DNA of 64,000 bases from Myxococcus landrumus (GCF_017301635.1 NZ_CP071091.1:7308501-7372500), one strand, 5' to 3'; positions 34,282-46,200 are shown, counted from the stretch's first letter. The notes: generated by a model from the letters alone, not told the origin. Program-made: numbers and translations.

Positions 34282-35757
34282 ATGAGCCTGCGTGCCTGGC
34301 TTGCCGCCACCTTGGGTGGCCTGGCCCTGTTGACGTTCATCGCCGCCACCGCGCTCATCGTCCTGACGAACGCGCAGAACCGTTCGGCGAACACGCTGGG
34401 CAACTCGGTGGAGGGGCTCCATCTGGCGGAGGAGCTGGAGATTGACCTGCTCATCCACTTCCGCTTGAGCGGCGTCGCGGGGACCGTGGATACGTCCACA
34501 TCGCAGTTCGTGCGCGGGCGGACGCTCCAGGGCGTCGAGGCCTCCTTCCCTCAGTTGCTGAACGGGCTGCGCCAGAACGCCACCAGCGAGGCGGAGCGGT
34601 CGCTCATCCGAGAGGTGGACACGTCCTTCAATCGCTACCTGGCCGCACAGCGCGCGGCCGCCCGTCTGCCCTTGTCGCAGCGGATGTCACGGTCCATTCC
34701 CTCGCTCGACTCGGCGTTGGATTCGCTGGAGCGGTTGGTCCAGTTCAACGTGGACGAGGCCCGCGAGGCGCGCGAGGCGTCCTCGGACCTCAACCGCATG
34801 GGCAACGTCGTGGGCCTCGTGCTCTGCGGGCTTCTGCTGGTGTCGCTGGTCGCGAGCACGTTGCTGCTGCGGAGCATCGCCTTGCAGCCCTTGAAGGACA
34901 TCAGCCAGGCCATGCGCCGCTTCGGCGTGGGCAGGAAGCGCACGCGGGCTCCGGTGGCCGGGCCCACGGAGCTGCGCGACATGGCGCGCACGTTCAACGA
35001 GATGGCCAATGGGCTGACGCACCAGCAGGAGCAGCAGCTCGCCTTCCTCGCGGGCGTGGCGCATGAGCTGCGCAATCCGCTGTCGGCGCTGAAGCTGTCC
35101 ACGGCGCTCTCCGAGCGCAGCCGCACGCAGCTCACGCCGGAGCGCATGGAGCGAACGCTCGCGCTGGTGGGGCGGCAGGTGGAGCGGTTGGACCGGATGG
35201 TGGGGGACCTGCTCGACGCCACGCGCATCGAGGCCGGCAAGCTGGAGCTTCGCCCGGAGGTGTGTGATGCGCGCGTGCTGGCGCGGGACGTGGTGGAGCT
35301 GTATCGCTCCAGCGACAGCGGGCACTCGCTCCAACTCGAGGTCCCCGAGGTGCCCGTGCCCGTGCGCGTGGACCCGGACCGGCTGGAGCAGGTGCTGACG
35401 AACCTGGTCAGCAACGCGCTGAAGTACTCGCCCGCCGGCAGCCGCGTGGACGTCATCGTGCGCAGCGACGAGTCCCGGGTCTGGATGTCGGTGAGGGACC
35501 AGGGCATCGGCCTCAGTGAGGACGAGAAGCGCCTGCTCTATGCGCCCTTCCAGCGGCTGGGCACGACGAGCAGCAAGCGCGTGCCGGGCGTGGGCCTGGG
35601 GCTGACGGTCGCCCGCCGCATCGTGGAGGCGCATGGCGGGGATATCGAGGTGGAGAGCTCACCGGGGGTGGGTTCCACCTTCAGCGTTCGCCTGGCGCTG
35701 GCGGCGACGATGGAGGTTCAGGAGGGGGCTTCCGTGTCTCCGGACTCGTTGCATTAG
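34282..35757 (+). CDS. Orphan sensor histidine kinase
   Basis: A 491-residue membrane sensor kinase: transmembrane helix 1 (residues about 8-32), an extracytoplasmic four-helix-like region (35-170), helix 2 (about 173-195), a HAMP domain and the kinase core. The H-box LAGVAHELRNPLS places the phospho-acceptor at His261. N-box NLVSNALKY, G1 DQGIGL and G2 GVGLGLTVARRIVEAHGG are intact. GGGAGGTGAC precedes the ATG at 34282. No response regulator gene is adjacent, so its partner must lie elsewhere. The sensory domain resembles the 4HB_MCP/CHASE3 type by length and helical composition. Confidence 0.88.
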   Translation: MSLRAWLAATLGGLALLTFIAATALIVLTNAQNRSANTLGNSVEGLHLAEELEIDLLIHFRLSGVAGTVDTSTSQFVRGRTLQGVEASFPQLLNGLRQNATSEAERSLIREVDTSFNRYLAAQRAAARLPLSQRMSRSIPSLDSALDSLERLVQFNVDEAREAREASSDLNRMGNVVGLVLCGLLLVSLVASTLLLRSIALQPLKDISQAMRRFGVGRKRTRAPVAGPTELRDMARTFNEMANGLTHQQEQQLAFLAGVAHELRNPLSALKLSTALSERSRTQLTPERMERTLALVGRQVERLDRMVGDLLDATRIEAGKLELRPEVCDARVLARDVVELYRSSDSGHSLQLEVPEVPVPVRVDPDRLEQVLTNLVSNALKYSPAGSRVDVIVRSDESRVWMSVRDQGIGLSEDEKRLLYAPFQRLGTTSSKRVPGVGLGLTVARRIVEAHGGDIEVESSPGVGSTFSVRLALAATMEVQEGASVSPDSLH

Positions 35758-35868
35758 CGTCAGGGGTCGACGGAAGCGTTGCGTGCCGTGCCTGGGTCGT
35801 GGAGTCTGCGTGCGCCTGGAAGGGGCCGGCAGTACCTTCCACGTCACATGCCAGGAGCTGTACGGAAC

Positions 35869-36474
35869 ATGAAGACCTCGCGTCGAGTCGCGCCGCTCGC
35901 CATCCTGCTGTCCCTGGGAGGGCTGGGCGCATGTGCCTCCCGCCAGACGGTGGCCGAGCCACGCGCCGGGGAGCCCGCGTCCTCCGCGCCCGTGGCTGTC
36001 ATGCAGTCCACGGAAGGGGGCTTCTCCGTCGCGCTGCCGGAGCCGGTGAGCAAGGAGAGCCGCGCGCAGGTCACGGATGTGGGCGAGGTGACACTGCACA
36101 CCTTCGTCGCCGTCCGTCCGGAGTCGGACACGGCTTATTACATCTCGTACACGGACTTTCCTCCGGCGGTCATGGTGCAGGCGAAGCCGGGCGATGTGGT
36201 CTCCCGCGCGAGCATGGGGGCGCTGGAGTCGTTGGGCGCGACGGGGCTCTCCTCGCGTCCGCTGTCGCTGGAGGGGTTCCCGGGCTGGGAGGTGGAGGGA
36301 ATCGCCGGAGCGCGCCGGCTGAAGGGGCGCTTCTACCTGGTGGGCCCTCGGCTCTATCAGCAGCTCCTGCTGCATCCCGAGGGCAAGCCGCCCCAGGACG
36401 CGGAGGGGTTCTTCGAGTCATTCCGCCTGGACCCCCAGGTGGCGGCGATGCTCTCGGGAGGCCGCCGCTCCTGA
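35869..36474 (+). CDS. Lipoprotein, hypothetical
   Basis: A 201-residue protein with a lipoprotein signal peptide (LGAC, Cys22) and a folded domain from about residue 45. 'TEGGFSVALPEP', 'AYYISYTDFPP' and 'GWEVEGIAGARRLKGRFYLVGPRLYQQL' are typical of a small alpha/beta domain found in myxobacterial lipoproteins. CAGGAG lies before the ATG at 35869. It lies between a histidine kinase gene and a LysR gene on the same strand; co-transcription is possible but unproved. Confidence 0.75.
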   Translation: MKTSRRVAPLAILLSLGGLGACASRQTVAEPRAGEPASSAPVAVMQSTEGGFSVALPEPVSKESRAQVTDVGEVTLHTFVAVRPESDTAYYISYTDFPPAVMVQAKPGDVVSRASMGALESLGATGLSSRPLSLEGFPGWEVEGIAGARRLKGRFYLVGPRLYQQLLLHPEGKPPQDAEGFFESFRLDPQVAAMLSGGRRS

Positions 36475-36515
36475 GCCGTGCTCGCGGGCCGGTGGTGCGC
36501 TATGCAAGGCGGCAG

Positions 36516-37496
36516 ATGAACCTGTCCGCCATCGACCTCAACCTGTTCCTCGTCCTGCATGCCGTGCTGGAGACAGGCAGCGCGACCGAGGCGGCCCGTC
36601 AGCTCCACGTCACGCAGTCGGCGGTGAGCAATGCGCTGGCGCGGCTGCGGGAGCTGCTGGGCGACCCGCTGCTGGTGCGCAGCGGGCGCGGGCTGACGCC
36701 AACGCCCCGGTGCGAGGAGTTGCGGCCGTTCCTCACGAACGCCGTGGCGCAGCTCCAGGTCGTGGTGGATGGGCAGCGCTTCAATCCCGGGGAGAGCACG
36801 CGCCGCTTCACGATGGCCAACGCGGACAACCAGGACCTGTATGACGTGCCGCGCGTGGTGGAGGCGTTCGCCCGGCGCCTGCCGCGGGCGCGGCTCCGGG
36901 TGGTGAGCCTGGACTACCTGATTGGCGCGAGTGGCCTGGAGACGGGAGAGGTGGATGTGGTGCTGGCGCCGTGGCAGGTGGCGTCGCAGCAGGGGTACTT
37001 CGCGGAGGACCTCTACGAAGAGGAGGTGTCCTTCGTCGTCCGCAAGGACCACCCGCGGCTCCAGGGGCCGTTGATGACGGTGGAGGAGTTCAATGCCTCC
37101 AGCCTCATCGACCTGGTGTTGACGCAGGGGCGGCCGGGCGTCGGCCATCGGCTCTTCGAGCAGTTCGGCAAGGCGCATGGCCTGGTGTTCAACTCGGCGC
37201 TCTCGGTGTCACACTTCATGGCCGCGGGGATGGCCGCGACGCGGACGGACTACGTCGCGGGGATGCCGGCGCGGATGGCGGAGGCGCTGTGCGCCATGCT
37301 GCCGCTGCGGCGGCTGCGATTGGTGCCGAGTCCTCCGCCCATGTCCATGTCGCTTGTGTGGCATGCGCGCACGCACCTGGACCCGGGGGCGCGGTTCTTC
37401 CGGCAGCTGGTCATCGATGTGTTGCGGGATGGCAGCGTGGGACGTGCGAAGGAGCCCAAGGTGGCGGGCGCTTCGCGACGGGCTCGAGGCCGCTGA
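36516..37496 (+). CDS. LysR-family transcriptional regulator
   Basis: A 326-residue LysR protein. The N-terminal winged helix includes 'GSATEAARQLHVTQSAVSNALARLRELLGDPLLVR', with characters of the NodD/SyrM/LeuO subgroup ('IDLNLFLVLHAVLE' at the start and an 'MANADNQDLYDVPRVVEAF' effector-domain start). The effector-binding domain covers residues about 95-305. It probably controls the pirin gene, which faces it and ends 44 bases from it, or a remote target. Confidence 0.86.
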   Translation: MNLSAIDLNLFLVLHAVLETGSATEAARQLHVTQSAVSNALARLRELLGDPLLVRSGRGLTPTPRCEELRPFLTNAVAQLQVVVDGQRFNPGESTRRFTMANADNQDLYDVPRVVEAFARRLPRARLRVVSLDYLIGASGLETGEVDVVLAPWQVASQQGYFAEDLYEEEVSFVVRKDHPRLQGPLMTVEEFNASSLIDLVLTQGRPGVGHRLFEQFGKAHGLVFNSALSVSHFMAAGMAATRTDYVAGMPARMAEALCAMLPLRRLRLVPSPPPMSMSLVWHARTHLDPGARFFRQLVIDVLRDGSVGRAKEPKVAGASRRARGR

Positions 37497-37540
37497 CGCC
37501 CGCGCCGAGCCTGGGGCTCGGGCGGGCGTCTGGCCGTGCT

Positions 37541-38482
37541 TCACGAGGTGGCGCCGGGGGCGTCCTCGGGGACGGAGCCGAAGCGTCCGGCCTCGAAGTC
37601 ATGGATGGCCTGGATGACTTCGCGCTGGCTGTTCATGACGAACGGGCCGTAGTGGACGATGGGCTCGCGGATGGGCTCGCCGGAGAGGACGAGCAGGTGG
37701 GTGTCCTCGTCCGCGCGCAGGGTCAGGAAGTCGCCGTCATTGGCGAAGAGGGCGACGTCTCCCTGGGAGGCCTGCTCACCGCCGGACGAGATGCGGCCGG
37801 AGGCGACGAGGGCGAGGGTGTTGTGGTGCTTCGGCAGTGCGACATGGAGGTCCGAGCCTGCCCGCAGATGGACGTCGAGCAGGGTGATGGGGGTGAAAGT
37901 CCTGGCGGGGCCACGGGTGTCGCCGAAGCTGCCTGCAATGACTCGCACGGTGCCGCCGTCGATGGAGACGGTGGGAATCTGGGCCGCGGTGATGGGCTGG
38001 TAGCCCGGCGCGTCCTTCTTGTGGGTGCGAGGCAGGTTGACCCAGAGCTGGAGCATCTCGAAGGGACCTCCGCGCCGGGAGAAGGCTTGCTCGTGGTACT
38101 CCTCGTGGAGGATGCCGGACGCGGCCGTCATCCACTGCACGTCGCCGGGCCCGATGACGCCCGAGTGGCCCGCGTTGTCGCGGTGGGCGACGTGGCCCTG
38201 GAAGGCGAGGGTGACGGTCTCGAAGCCCCGGTGAGGGTGCCAGCCCACGCCTCGCTGGCCGCGGGCCAGGGGGGCGTAGTCATAGGGCGGGTGGTGGTCG
38301 AGGAGGAGGAAGGGGCTGACACGCTCCTGGGAGATGCCACCGCTGGGGACGACGGTCTTCACGCGGAAGCCGTCGCCGACCCAGTGGAGGGGCCCGCCGC
38401 CATGGACGCTCTCGAGCGTCCGGGCGCGAGGCAGCGCGGTGTGAACGGTGGAGGAAGAGAGGGTCTGTGTCGTCGTGCTCAT
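37541..38482 (-). CDS. Pirin-family bicupin protein
   Basis: A 313-residue pirin. The N-terminal cupin carries metal ligands in 'HPHRGFETVT' (two His) and 'ILHEEYHE' (His and Glu), the four-ligand iron site of bacterial pirins and quercetin dioxygenase-like YhhW. The second cupin follows from about residue 175. The ATG at 38482 gives 'MSTTTQTLSSS'; an upstream ATG at 38545 is less likely. Bacterial pirins act as dioxygenases or redox-sensitive regulators. Its divergent flank is the 380-base gap before the toxin island. Confidence 0.87.
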   Translation of the reverse strand: MSTTTQTLSSSTVHTALPRARTLESVHGGGPLHWVGDGFRVKTVVPSGGISQERVSPFLLLDHHPPYDYAPLARGQRGVGWHPHRGFETVTLAFQGHVAHRDNAGHSGVIGPGDVQWMTAASGILHEEYHEQAFSRRGGPFEMLQLWVNLPRTHKKDAPGYQPITAAQIPTVSIDGGTVRVIAGSFGDTRGPARTFTPITLLDVHLRAGSDLHVALPKHHNTLALVASGRISSGGEQASQGDVALFANDGDFLTLRADEDTHLLVLSGEPIREPIVHYGPFVMNSQREVIQAIHDFEAGRFGSVPEDAPGATS

Positions 38483-38862
38483 GGACCCAAGGTAAGGCCC
38501 GGAGTCGGCGTGTAAATCGCACCTGGTCGTGATGCGTAGCATCACGTCGTGTGATGGGTCCTGGGGTGGGCAGTGCCGGTGCCTTCAAGTCGCTACCTCG
38601 GCAGGGGTCTGCCGACTTCAAACTCAGACGCCTTCAAGAACGTCGCCAAGGACCTCCCCCACACATTCCCATTCAGATCCCCTGCGCTGTGATTCATGAC
38701 TTGACCGGATTGTCCTTTCCTTCCTGACCGCCGTCATCGACCTCACCCCGGATTCCTTGCGAATTCGTACACACGTATTGACGTTGCTTCTGACTCAAGA
38801 CACATTGCCAGTTCGTGACAGGGGTTGCTGGGGCGACACCGTGTCCAGACCAGGGGAACGTC
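38483..38862. other. 380-base intergenic region with a hairpin, left edge of the toxin island
   Basis: No gene is seen. It should hold the divergent promoters of the pirin gene and the Cys-rich/RHS operon. TCGGCAG-GGGT-CTGCCGA at 38598-38615 is a perfect 7-bp hairpin inside a wider AAGTCG...CGACTT pair (38587-38618). Bases 38690-38800 are less GC-rich than the surroundings. Confidence 0.5.
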
Positions 38863-40242
38863 ATGGGGCTGTATCTCGGAGGCGTGGGGCTCCTGTCTGC
38901 CATTCTCAGGGCAGGCAGGGCGCGGGAAGCGTTTCGGTCGGAGACACCAGGTGGTCCATGCATTGCCACTGCGTGGGGCCGCATCTGGGGGCAGGCGCTG
39001 ATTCCTGCCATCCTTGTCTTGCTGCTCGGGGCTCTTCCGGCTCGAGGTGCCTCCTGTGCGGAGGGGGATTCCTCGCCTCGGGACTGCAAGGTCGGCGTTT
39101 GCAAGGGTGTCGCCTATTGTGAAGGCCTCTATCTCGGTGAGTGTAGACCCACAGGGGTGTCCACTCAGTCGTGCACTGTCTGCGGCCGCGCGGGTTACCG
39201 AACCTGCACGGATTTCGACCTCATGCCAGAGTCGTGCTCCGCCTACAGGGCAGAACTCTGCAACGCGTGCGATGACGATGGTGATGGCGCCGTGGATGAA
39301 GGTGTCGCGGGGATGCCATGCACCATGGCCAACGGCTGTAGCGGTGTGATGTCGTGCTCCCCCTCGGGAGGTACCTGCGTCTGGGCCCCAGGAAGCAAGA
39401 TGGCCTGTCCCTACTGTGGTGATGGCGGGTATGCCCAGTGTCATCAAGATGGCTCCTTGGGATTGTGCCGCCCCGTGGTGCCGACGCATGAAGTCGATTG
39501 CAATGAATGCGATGACAACGCCGACGGCATCGAGGATGGGAGCCCATTTGACGCCGAGGTTTGCAACGGACTGGACGACAACTGCGATGGGGTCATCGAT
39601 GAGGGCTCCTCGGGCGTGGAGGGCGATGCGTGCGCGGTGAATGTGGCTCAGGTGTGCTGTGTGCCGACGACGTGTGCGGCACAAGGCAAGAACTGTGGGG
39701 GCATCTCCAACGGTTGTGGACAAACTATTGACTGTGGTGGCTGTCCCGGCGGTCAGGCCTGTGGCACGGGGGGCGTCCCCAACGTCTGTGCATGTGCGCC
39801 CATCCCCCAGCAGACGGCCTGCTCTGGCAAGTGCGGACTGGTTCCCAATGGTTGTGGTGGCACGTGGAACTGTGGTGGCTGCGCCAGTCCTCTGAGCTGT
39901 GGCGGTGGCGGTACGCCCAATGTCTGTGGTTGTACCCCTATTGCCCAGGCGACGGCCTGCGCCGGGAAGAACTGCGGCCTAGTGTCTGACGGCTGCACGG
40001 GGACCTATAGCTGCGGTGGTGCCTGCACGGGCTACAACTCCTGTGGAGGTGGTGGCACGGCCAACGTTTGTGGCTGCACCCCCGACTTGGGCGAATGCGT
40101 CGGTATGCAGTGCGGAAGCGTCGACAATGGCTGCGGTGGGAAGTCGAGCTGCGGGACCTGTCGCAAGGGTTCCTATTGTCGAGCTGGTGAATGTGTGGGC
40201 GGAGGCATTGAATCGCTGCAGTCCAAGGAGGTCTCGGAATGA
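38863..40242 (+). CDS. Secreted Cys-rich repeat protein preceding the RHS toxin
   Basis: A 459-residue exported protein. AGGGGAACGTC precedes the ATG at 38863. An internal hydrophobic segment (residues about 40-60, ending 'ALPARGA') works as a long-n-region signal peptide. Two acidic 'DDDGDGAVDEG' and 'DDNCDGVIDEG' units match the MopE-type metal-binding motif. The C-terminal half is about five copies of a 35-residue Cys/Gly unit with 'NGCGGT', 'CGGC' and 'PNVCGCTP'. The last codons overlap the RHS gene (ATGA) and contain its Shine-Dalgarno, so the two are made together. It may be a surface partner or stalk for the toxin. Confidence 0.75.
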   Translation: MGLYLGGVGLLSAILRAGRAREAFRSETPGGPCIATAWGRIWGQALIPAILVLLLGALPARGASCAEGDSSPRDCKVGVCKGVAYCEGLYLGECRPTGVSTQSCTVCGRAGYRTCTDFDLMPESCSAYRAELCNACDDDGDGAVDEGVAGMPCTMANGCSGVMSCSPSGGTCVWAPGSKMACPYCGDGGYAQCHQDGSLGLCRPVVPTHEVDCNECDDNADGIEDGSPFDAEVCNGLDDNCDGVIDEGSSGVEGDACAVNVAQVCCVPTTCAAQGKNCGGISNGCGQTIDCGGCPGGQACGTGGVPNVCACAPIPQQTACSGKCGLVPNGCGGTWNCGGCASPLSCGGGGTPNVCGCTPIAQATACAGKNCGLVSDGCTGTYSCGGACTGYNSCGGGGTANVCGCTPDLGECVGMQCGSVDNGCGGKSSCGTCRKGSYCRAGECVGGGIESLQSKEVSE

Positions 40243-43200
40243 TGCCCCTGACGAAGTCCTCCAAACCTCTTCACTGCCGTGTCCCGCGAAAGGGAAAGAG
40301 CGTCTGGATGAAGCGTGCTCTCGCGTGGCTTAGTTTCGGCCTGTACGGCATCAATCTCCTGAGCTCCTGTGGCCCCCCTGGGGATTTGAACGGAGGAGAA
40401 GGACTGGCTGTCTCTTCGGCGAGTCGGCTGAGTGGCACCGAGCGCCTTCTCGCCCCGGCTGGGACGGTGGTGGATACCAACGCCCAGGAGGGCGTGACTC
40501 CAGGCGCGACGGAGGGGGGCTACTCCCTGACGGCCGACGGCGCGGCCTCCTACAGCCTGCCGCTGTGGGTGCCTCCTGGTCGCGCTGGCATGCAGCCGGA
40601 ACTCGCGCTCAGTTACAACAGTCGCTCGGGCGCGGGCATTGCGGGCGTGGGCTTCAACCTGAGTGGGACGCCGTCGCGGATCACCCGGTGCAGCAAGTCG
40701 GTGGCGCAGGACGGCGTGGTGGGGCAGGTGCGCTTCGACAGGTCGGATGCATTCTGTCTGGATGGCGCCCGCCTCGTCCAGACGAATCCTGGCGCGGCGG
40801 CGTATGGCGCGAATGGCAGCGAGTACCGCACGGAGGTCGACACCTTTGCCCGGGTGACGCTCCTCGCAAGCACCCCTAACGGTCCTCCGGACGCCTTCGA
40901 GGTGCGCCAGAAGAATGGGCGCATCCTCACGTATGCCGCGAGGCTGGAGGGTGCGCGCGTCATGCCCCATCAGGTGCCGCCCGCGGGCGTCAGCACGAAC
41001 ACGCTCGAAACCGTACGCTTCGCCTGGGCCCTCTCGGAGGTGAAGGATCGGCAGGGCAACTACATGCGCCTGCTGTACTCCCTGGATGGCTCCCCTGCGG
41101 TGGGTTTCGAGCAGCTCCTGCAGCGCGTCGAGTACACCGGCTCGTATGCCGATGCCTCGGTGGCCGTGCCCCAGCGAGCCGTGGTGTTCACCTATGAGCC
41201 GGGCGACGTGGATGCGTCCTATGTCGCGGGATTCAAGCTGCTGACCACCCAGCGGCTCTGGCGCATCGATATGCACGCGCCGGATGTGCCCGTCTCCCTG
41301 AGTGCGCCGGGCGCCATCGTCCCCTGGCGCTCCTATACGCTGAAGTACCGCGAGGTCAGCGAGAGGAGCATCTCTGGCCGTAACTTGCTCAAGACGGTGA
41401 CGGAGTGTGACGGTCACAACGTGTGCAAGGCCCCCACTACGTTCTCCTGGGGGATGGGCTCCGATTCCTTCACGACCATCAATACGGGCATTACCGACGT
41501 CGTCGCCAACGACGAACTCCCCCGCAACGATCCTAATTATCCCGCTGCCTATACTGCCCGTGATTTCTGGACGCTCCAACTTGCGGACGTCAATGGGGAT
41601 GGAAAGGACGACCTGCTCTATCGGGTTCCGCGCTTTTCATCCTCAGCCACTTTCTTGCATGCGGAATGGCGTCTTCGGCTGAGCACTGGCACTGGCTTTG
41701 GCGAAGCCATGAACATCAGCTTCCCTCGTGTGCAGGAGGCCGATGCGCGGGATGACCTGGCGCCCATGGACGTGGACATGGACGGGAGGACGGACCTGCT
41801 GGCCCTCGACCGCACGCGCTGTGACCAGGACATCAGCGGGCAGATTCAGCTCTACCGGTTCAACAGCAACTCCAACGACTTCACTCCCACTATCAACGAT
41901 GGTAGTGAGACCTACGCGGTTTGCAATACGTCACTGGCGAACCTTCGTCCCCGGGGCCTGCAGACCGCGGACCTCAATGCCGATGGCTTGCCTGACCTCA
42001 TCCGTTCCTGGCGTGACGCCAATGCAACCTCGGGCACTCCCACGCGGTGGGCTAGGCGTCTCAATCCGCTGGGCACCACTGGCACGTTGAACTTCCCGGC
42101 CTACACGCCACTCGACATCCTCTCAGGGTTGGAGCACGCGGGCCTCGTAGTGGACGTGGATGGCGATGGTGCATCAGAGGTGTTGGTGCGCAAGCCTCAG
42201 TCCAACACGTCGGATGATTACGCCAACTACTACACGGCGGTGGGCGTCAACTCGGACGGGAGTGTGCGTGAAATGGCGACGACGCTGTCCGCGCTGCCCT
42301 GGGATTTTGAGTGGGGGCCTCCCTACCATTACCTCCACTTGTGGATGGTGGACGTGACGGGGGATGGCCTTCCAGATGCGCTGACGCTGCATCGAGAGCT
42401 CAAGCCACATGATGGCATGCCCCGCCAGCTCAAGTTGGCGGTGAATACCGGAAATGGCTTCTTGCCGCCGCAGATGCTTGCTCTTCCTGGTGAAGGCATG
42501 CCGGGGCCATCTCAATTTCGTGAGGGGGCGCGATTCATCGACAACGGTCTGCGTGTGCTCGACTTCAATATGGATGGGCGGCAGGACCTGCTGCTCACCG
42601 ATCTCTATCGTGATGGAACGAACGTCCTGCGCAAGCAACTCACGGTGCTGCGGTCGACGGGAACGGGCTTCGCGACCCAGTCTCTCTCTGCCCTTCCGAT
42701 GGGGATGTGGTCGGGGAATGGACTCACGGTGCCGGGGCCCTCCGGCGTGCCTCTGGAGGGTTCGGGCTGGGGGCAGAAGCTGACGCGAGTCGGGGACATC
42801 AACGGCGATGGGGTTCAGGATATCGTCCAGGTCGTGGAGGATTTCCAGTCGTCACCGCGCCGCCAGTTGACGGTGCACTTGCGGCAGGGGGGCAAGCCAG
42901 ACTTGTTGCAAGAGGTCATCGATGGGAGCGGTAAGTTCGTCCGCTTCGAGTACCGGGCCCTGCGGGAAATGCAAGACGAGGGGCGGTACACGCCCGGTAG
43001 CTGCACCTATCCGCAGTACTGTGGCACGCGCGGAATGTGGGTCGTCAGTTCGTACTCGGTGGACAGCGGTCAGGACCTCGGGCCTGGGGTGTCCGCCCGA
43101 AAATACGACGTCAGCTACGCGGAGGGGCGAACGGACCTGCGAGGTCGCGGCTGGCTGGGCTTCGCTCGTCGCGTCGTCACGGACACGTCGACCAATGCGA

Positions 43201-46200
43201 CGACGACGACCGAGTATGACAACGTCACTCGCACTGGGACGCTCTACCTGCACGCGGGCACTCCCACTACCGAGACCGTCAGAACACCCCTCGCGACAGG
43301 CACGCACAGCCGCGTCATCACCTTCCAGCGAGTGGCGCGCACGGCGCCTGAGGGCGTCACGCATTTCCTGTGTCCGGTGAAGACATCTGTGTCGGAGACG
43401 GAGAGCCCCTATGGTGTCGTTTCGGTCCTGGTGTCCAAGCAGGAGTGTGACGTCTACGGTAACGTGACGTTTCAGGACACCACCGCGGGCCTGACCACCG
43501 CCGACACGACGGGTGCGCGGCTGCAGCGCTCCCTTCACCTGGAGAATCATCTCAGCACCTGGGTCCTGGGCTTGCCCAGGAAGGTGGTCGAAACATCGAC
43601 GTCGGCTCCCACGGAGCTGTACCCGAACCGTCGGGAATCCAAGCGTACGTGGACTTATCAGTACTGCGCCAGCGAACCCTGCCCAGAGTCCAACCTCGTC
43701 TGGCGCGTCGTCACGGAGCCGGAGGGGAGCGTGGACACGCGTCTCGTCGTTACCTTCGAACGGGACGTCACTGGACAGGTAGCATCCGCAGAGGCCACGC
43801 ACGGCGGCGCAGCTCCGCCACGCAAGGAGACCTTCTCCTTCGACAACTTCGAGAAGCTCTATCCTGCTGTGACTGTCAACGCGGAGGGCCACCGAGATGA
43901 CAGGGCTTATCACCCAGCGCTGGGGGTGGTGGCGCTCACGGAGGATCTCAATGGGGTGCGGACGCGCCGTACGTATGACGGCTTTGGTCGGGTGCGCAGG
44001 GAGACCGCTCCCTACCGTGAGGGTGGAGCCTCGGTTGGTGCGGACACGTTGGTGGACTATGCGCGCGAGGGGCTGCGCACCCGGGTGACGGTGCAGCGCG
44101 CCGGGAGTCCCACGGTCATTCGGAAGCTGGACAGGTGGGGGAGAGAGAAGGTTCTCAGCACCCAGGCGGCGGATGGACGTTTGACGTACGCCACCACGGG
44201 GTACGACTTCTTTGGTCGAGTGTCCGACACCGCACAGCCGATCTTTGAAAACGGGCGGACGAAGGCCTCTACCTTCACCTACGACAATCTAGGACGACTG
44301 CTGAGGGTCACCGCGCCGGATGGATTCTACCAGGAGTGGGTCTACGAAGGTCGTGTGGTGCGACACTTCGACGAGCATCGCAACTGGACGTCGACCCACT
44401 ACACACCCTTGGGTCAGGTGCAATCGGTGGAGGAGAAGCTGGACGCGGGCTCCACGGTGACGACCCGTTATGCGTATGGCCCGTTCGGGCTGCTGGAGTC
44501 GGTGCGGGACTCCGGTAACAGTATCACCTCCATGGAGTACGACGCGTTGGGGCGCCGCACGAAGCTGATGGAGCCTAAGCTGGCGCCGCTCGTCACCGCG
44601 TATGATGCCTTCGGTGACGTGCGTGAGGAGACGGACGCTGGAGGCCGGCGGACGACGTATGGTTACGACCGGCTTGGCCGAGAGGTGCTCATCAACAACG
44701 CGGATGGGCAGACACGCATTGTCTGGGACACTGCGCCGTATGGCGTTGGTGGGCCGGCGCAGGCGGTGAATGAGCGTGGTGCGGCGACGACCGCGGATGA
44801 TGTGGTGTTGTCGTACACCTACGACACGCTGAGCCGGCCCATCCAGGAGGCGCTCACCCAGGACGGTGCGACATATCTGTTGGACCAGAGCTACGACAGC
44901 TACGGCCGCCCGGACACGCTCTTGTACCCGGCGGGCCCTGGGGGCACCCGGCTGACGGCGAAGCAGGTGTACACGGTGGCGGGTTACCCCCTGGCGGTGA
45001 AGGACGCGACCACCGGCGCCGTGTATTGGCAGGCGAAGGAGCGCGATGCATCTGGACGGGTCATCATCGAGGAGCGCGGGGCCAACGTCCTGACGACGTG
45101 GAACCGCTACGACCACCAGGGGCGGCTGCGCTTCATCGAGTCCCGCCCGAATGCGCCGGCGAGCAGCCCCATCCAGTCGTTGGCCTATAGCTACAACGCA
45201 AACAACAGCCTGCGCAGTCGCCATGACACGCTGAAGCAGGTGTCGGAGTCCTTCCAGTATGACGGCCTGGACCGGCTCACGCGCTGGACGGTGCAGGCTC
45301 GTTGCGACAACACCGTCACCGACTATGGCTACGACCCCCTGGGCAACCTCACCTCCAGGAAGGTGGCGCGCAATGGCACCCAGACGGAGCCGCAGTACTT
45401 CCAATATGGCGCGCAGACGGCCCCGCGGCACGCGCTCACGGGAGTGAGTCCGACGGCGAACTTCAGCACGCTGTCGGAGAGCTTCGCCTATGACGCGGCG
45501 GGGAATCAGACGAACGCGGCCGAAGCGGGGACAGGGCGTTTCCGCAATATCGCCTATACGTCCTTCAACCTGCCCTCCACGCTGCAGACTCAGCAGGGCA
45601 CCGTGAACTTCACCTATGACGCCTTCCAACGCCGGACACTGAAGCAGAACAGCAACGGGGACTCCACCCTCTACGTAGGTAGCGTCTACGAGAAGCGGCG
45701 GCAAGCAGGGGTCGACTCGCACGTCTTCATGGTGTTGGCCGAGGGTCGTGCGGTGGCGCAGGTGACGCTCGCCTCCAGCAGTGGCGCCACGCCCGTCACC
45801 TCATACCTGCTGAATGACCACCTGGGCTCGGTAGAGACGGTGACGGACGCGGCTGGTGTCGTGTTGGAGCAGCGCAAGTACCAGCCCTTTGGCGCGCAGG
45901 GCCGCGCGGATGACCCGACGCTGTCTCCGGTCACGACGTCCAGCGGCGTGAAACTGGGTTTCACCAGTCACGAGTGGGACGACGAGTCGGGACTCGTCAA
46001 CATGAGGGGGCGTCTCTACGACCCGAGGGTGGGACGCTTCCTGACGCCGGACCCGGTGGTGCAGGCGCCCTTCGCCAGCCAGTCCCTCAACCGGTACAGC
46101 TACGTCTTCAACAATCCCCTTCGCTATGTCGACCCCTCTGGTTTCTCGGGCGAGGAAGCTCTCTCGAGTGTCATGGGGACTGCGCCTACCTCCGATGGCG

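Noticed and set aside
44289..45722. Minus-strand frame (477 codons) inside the RHS gene
   Set aside because: Arg/Val/His-rich antisense of the YD repeats.
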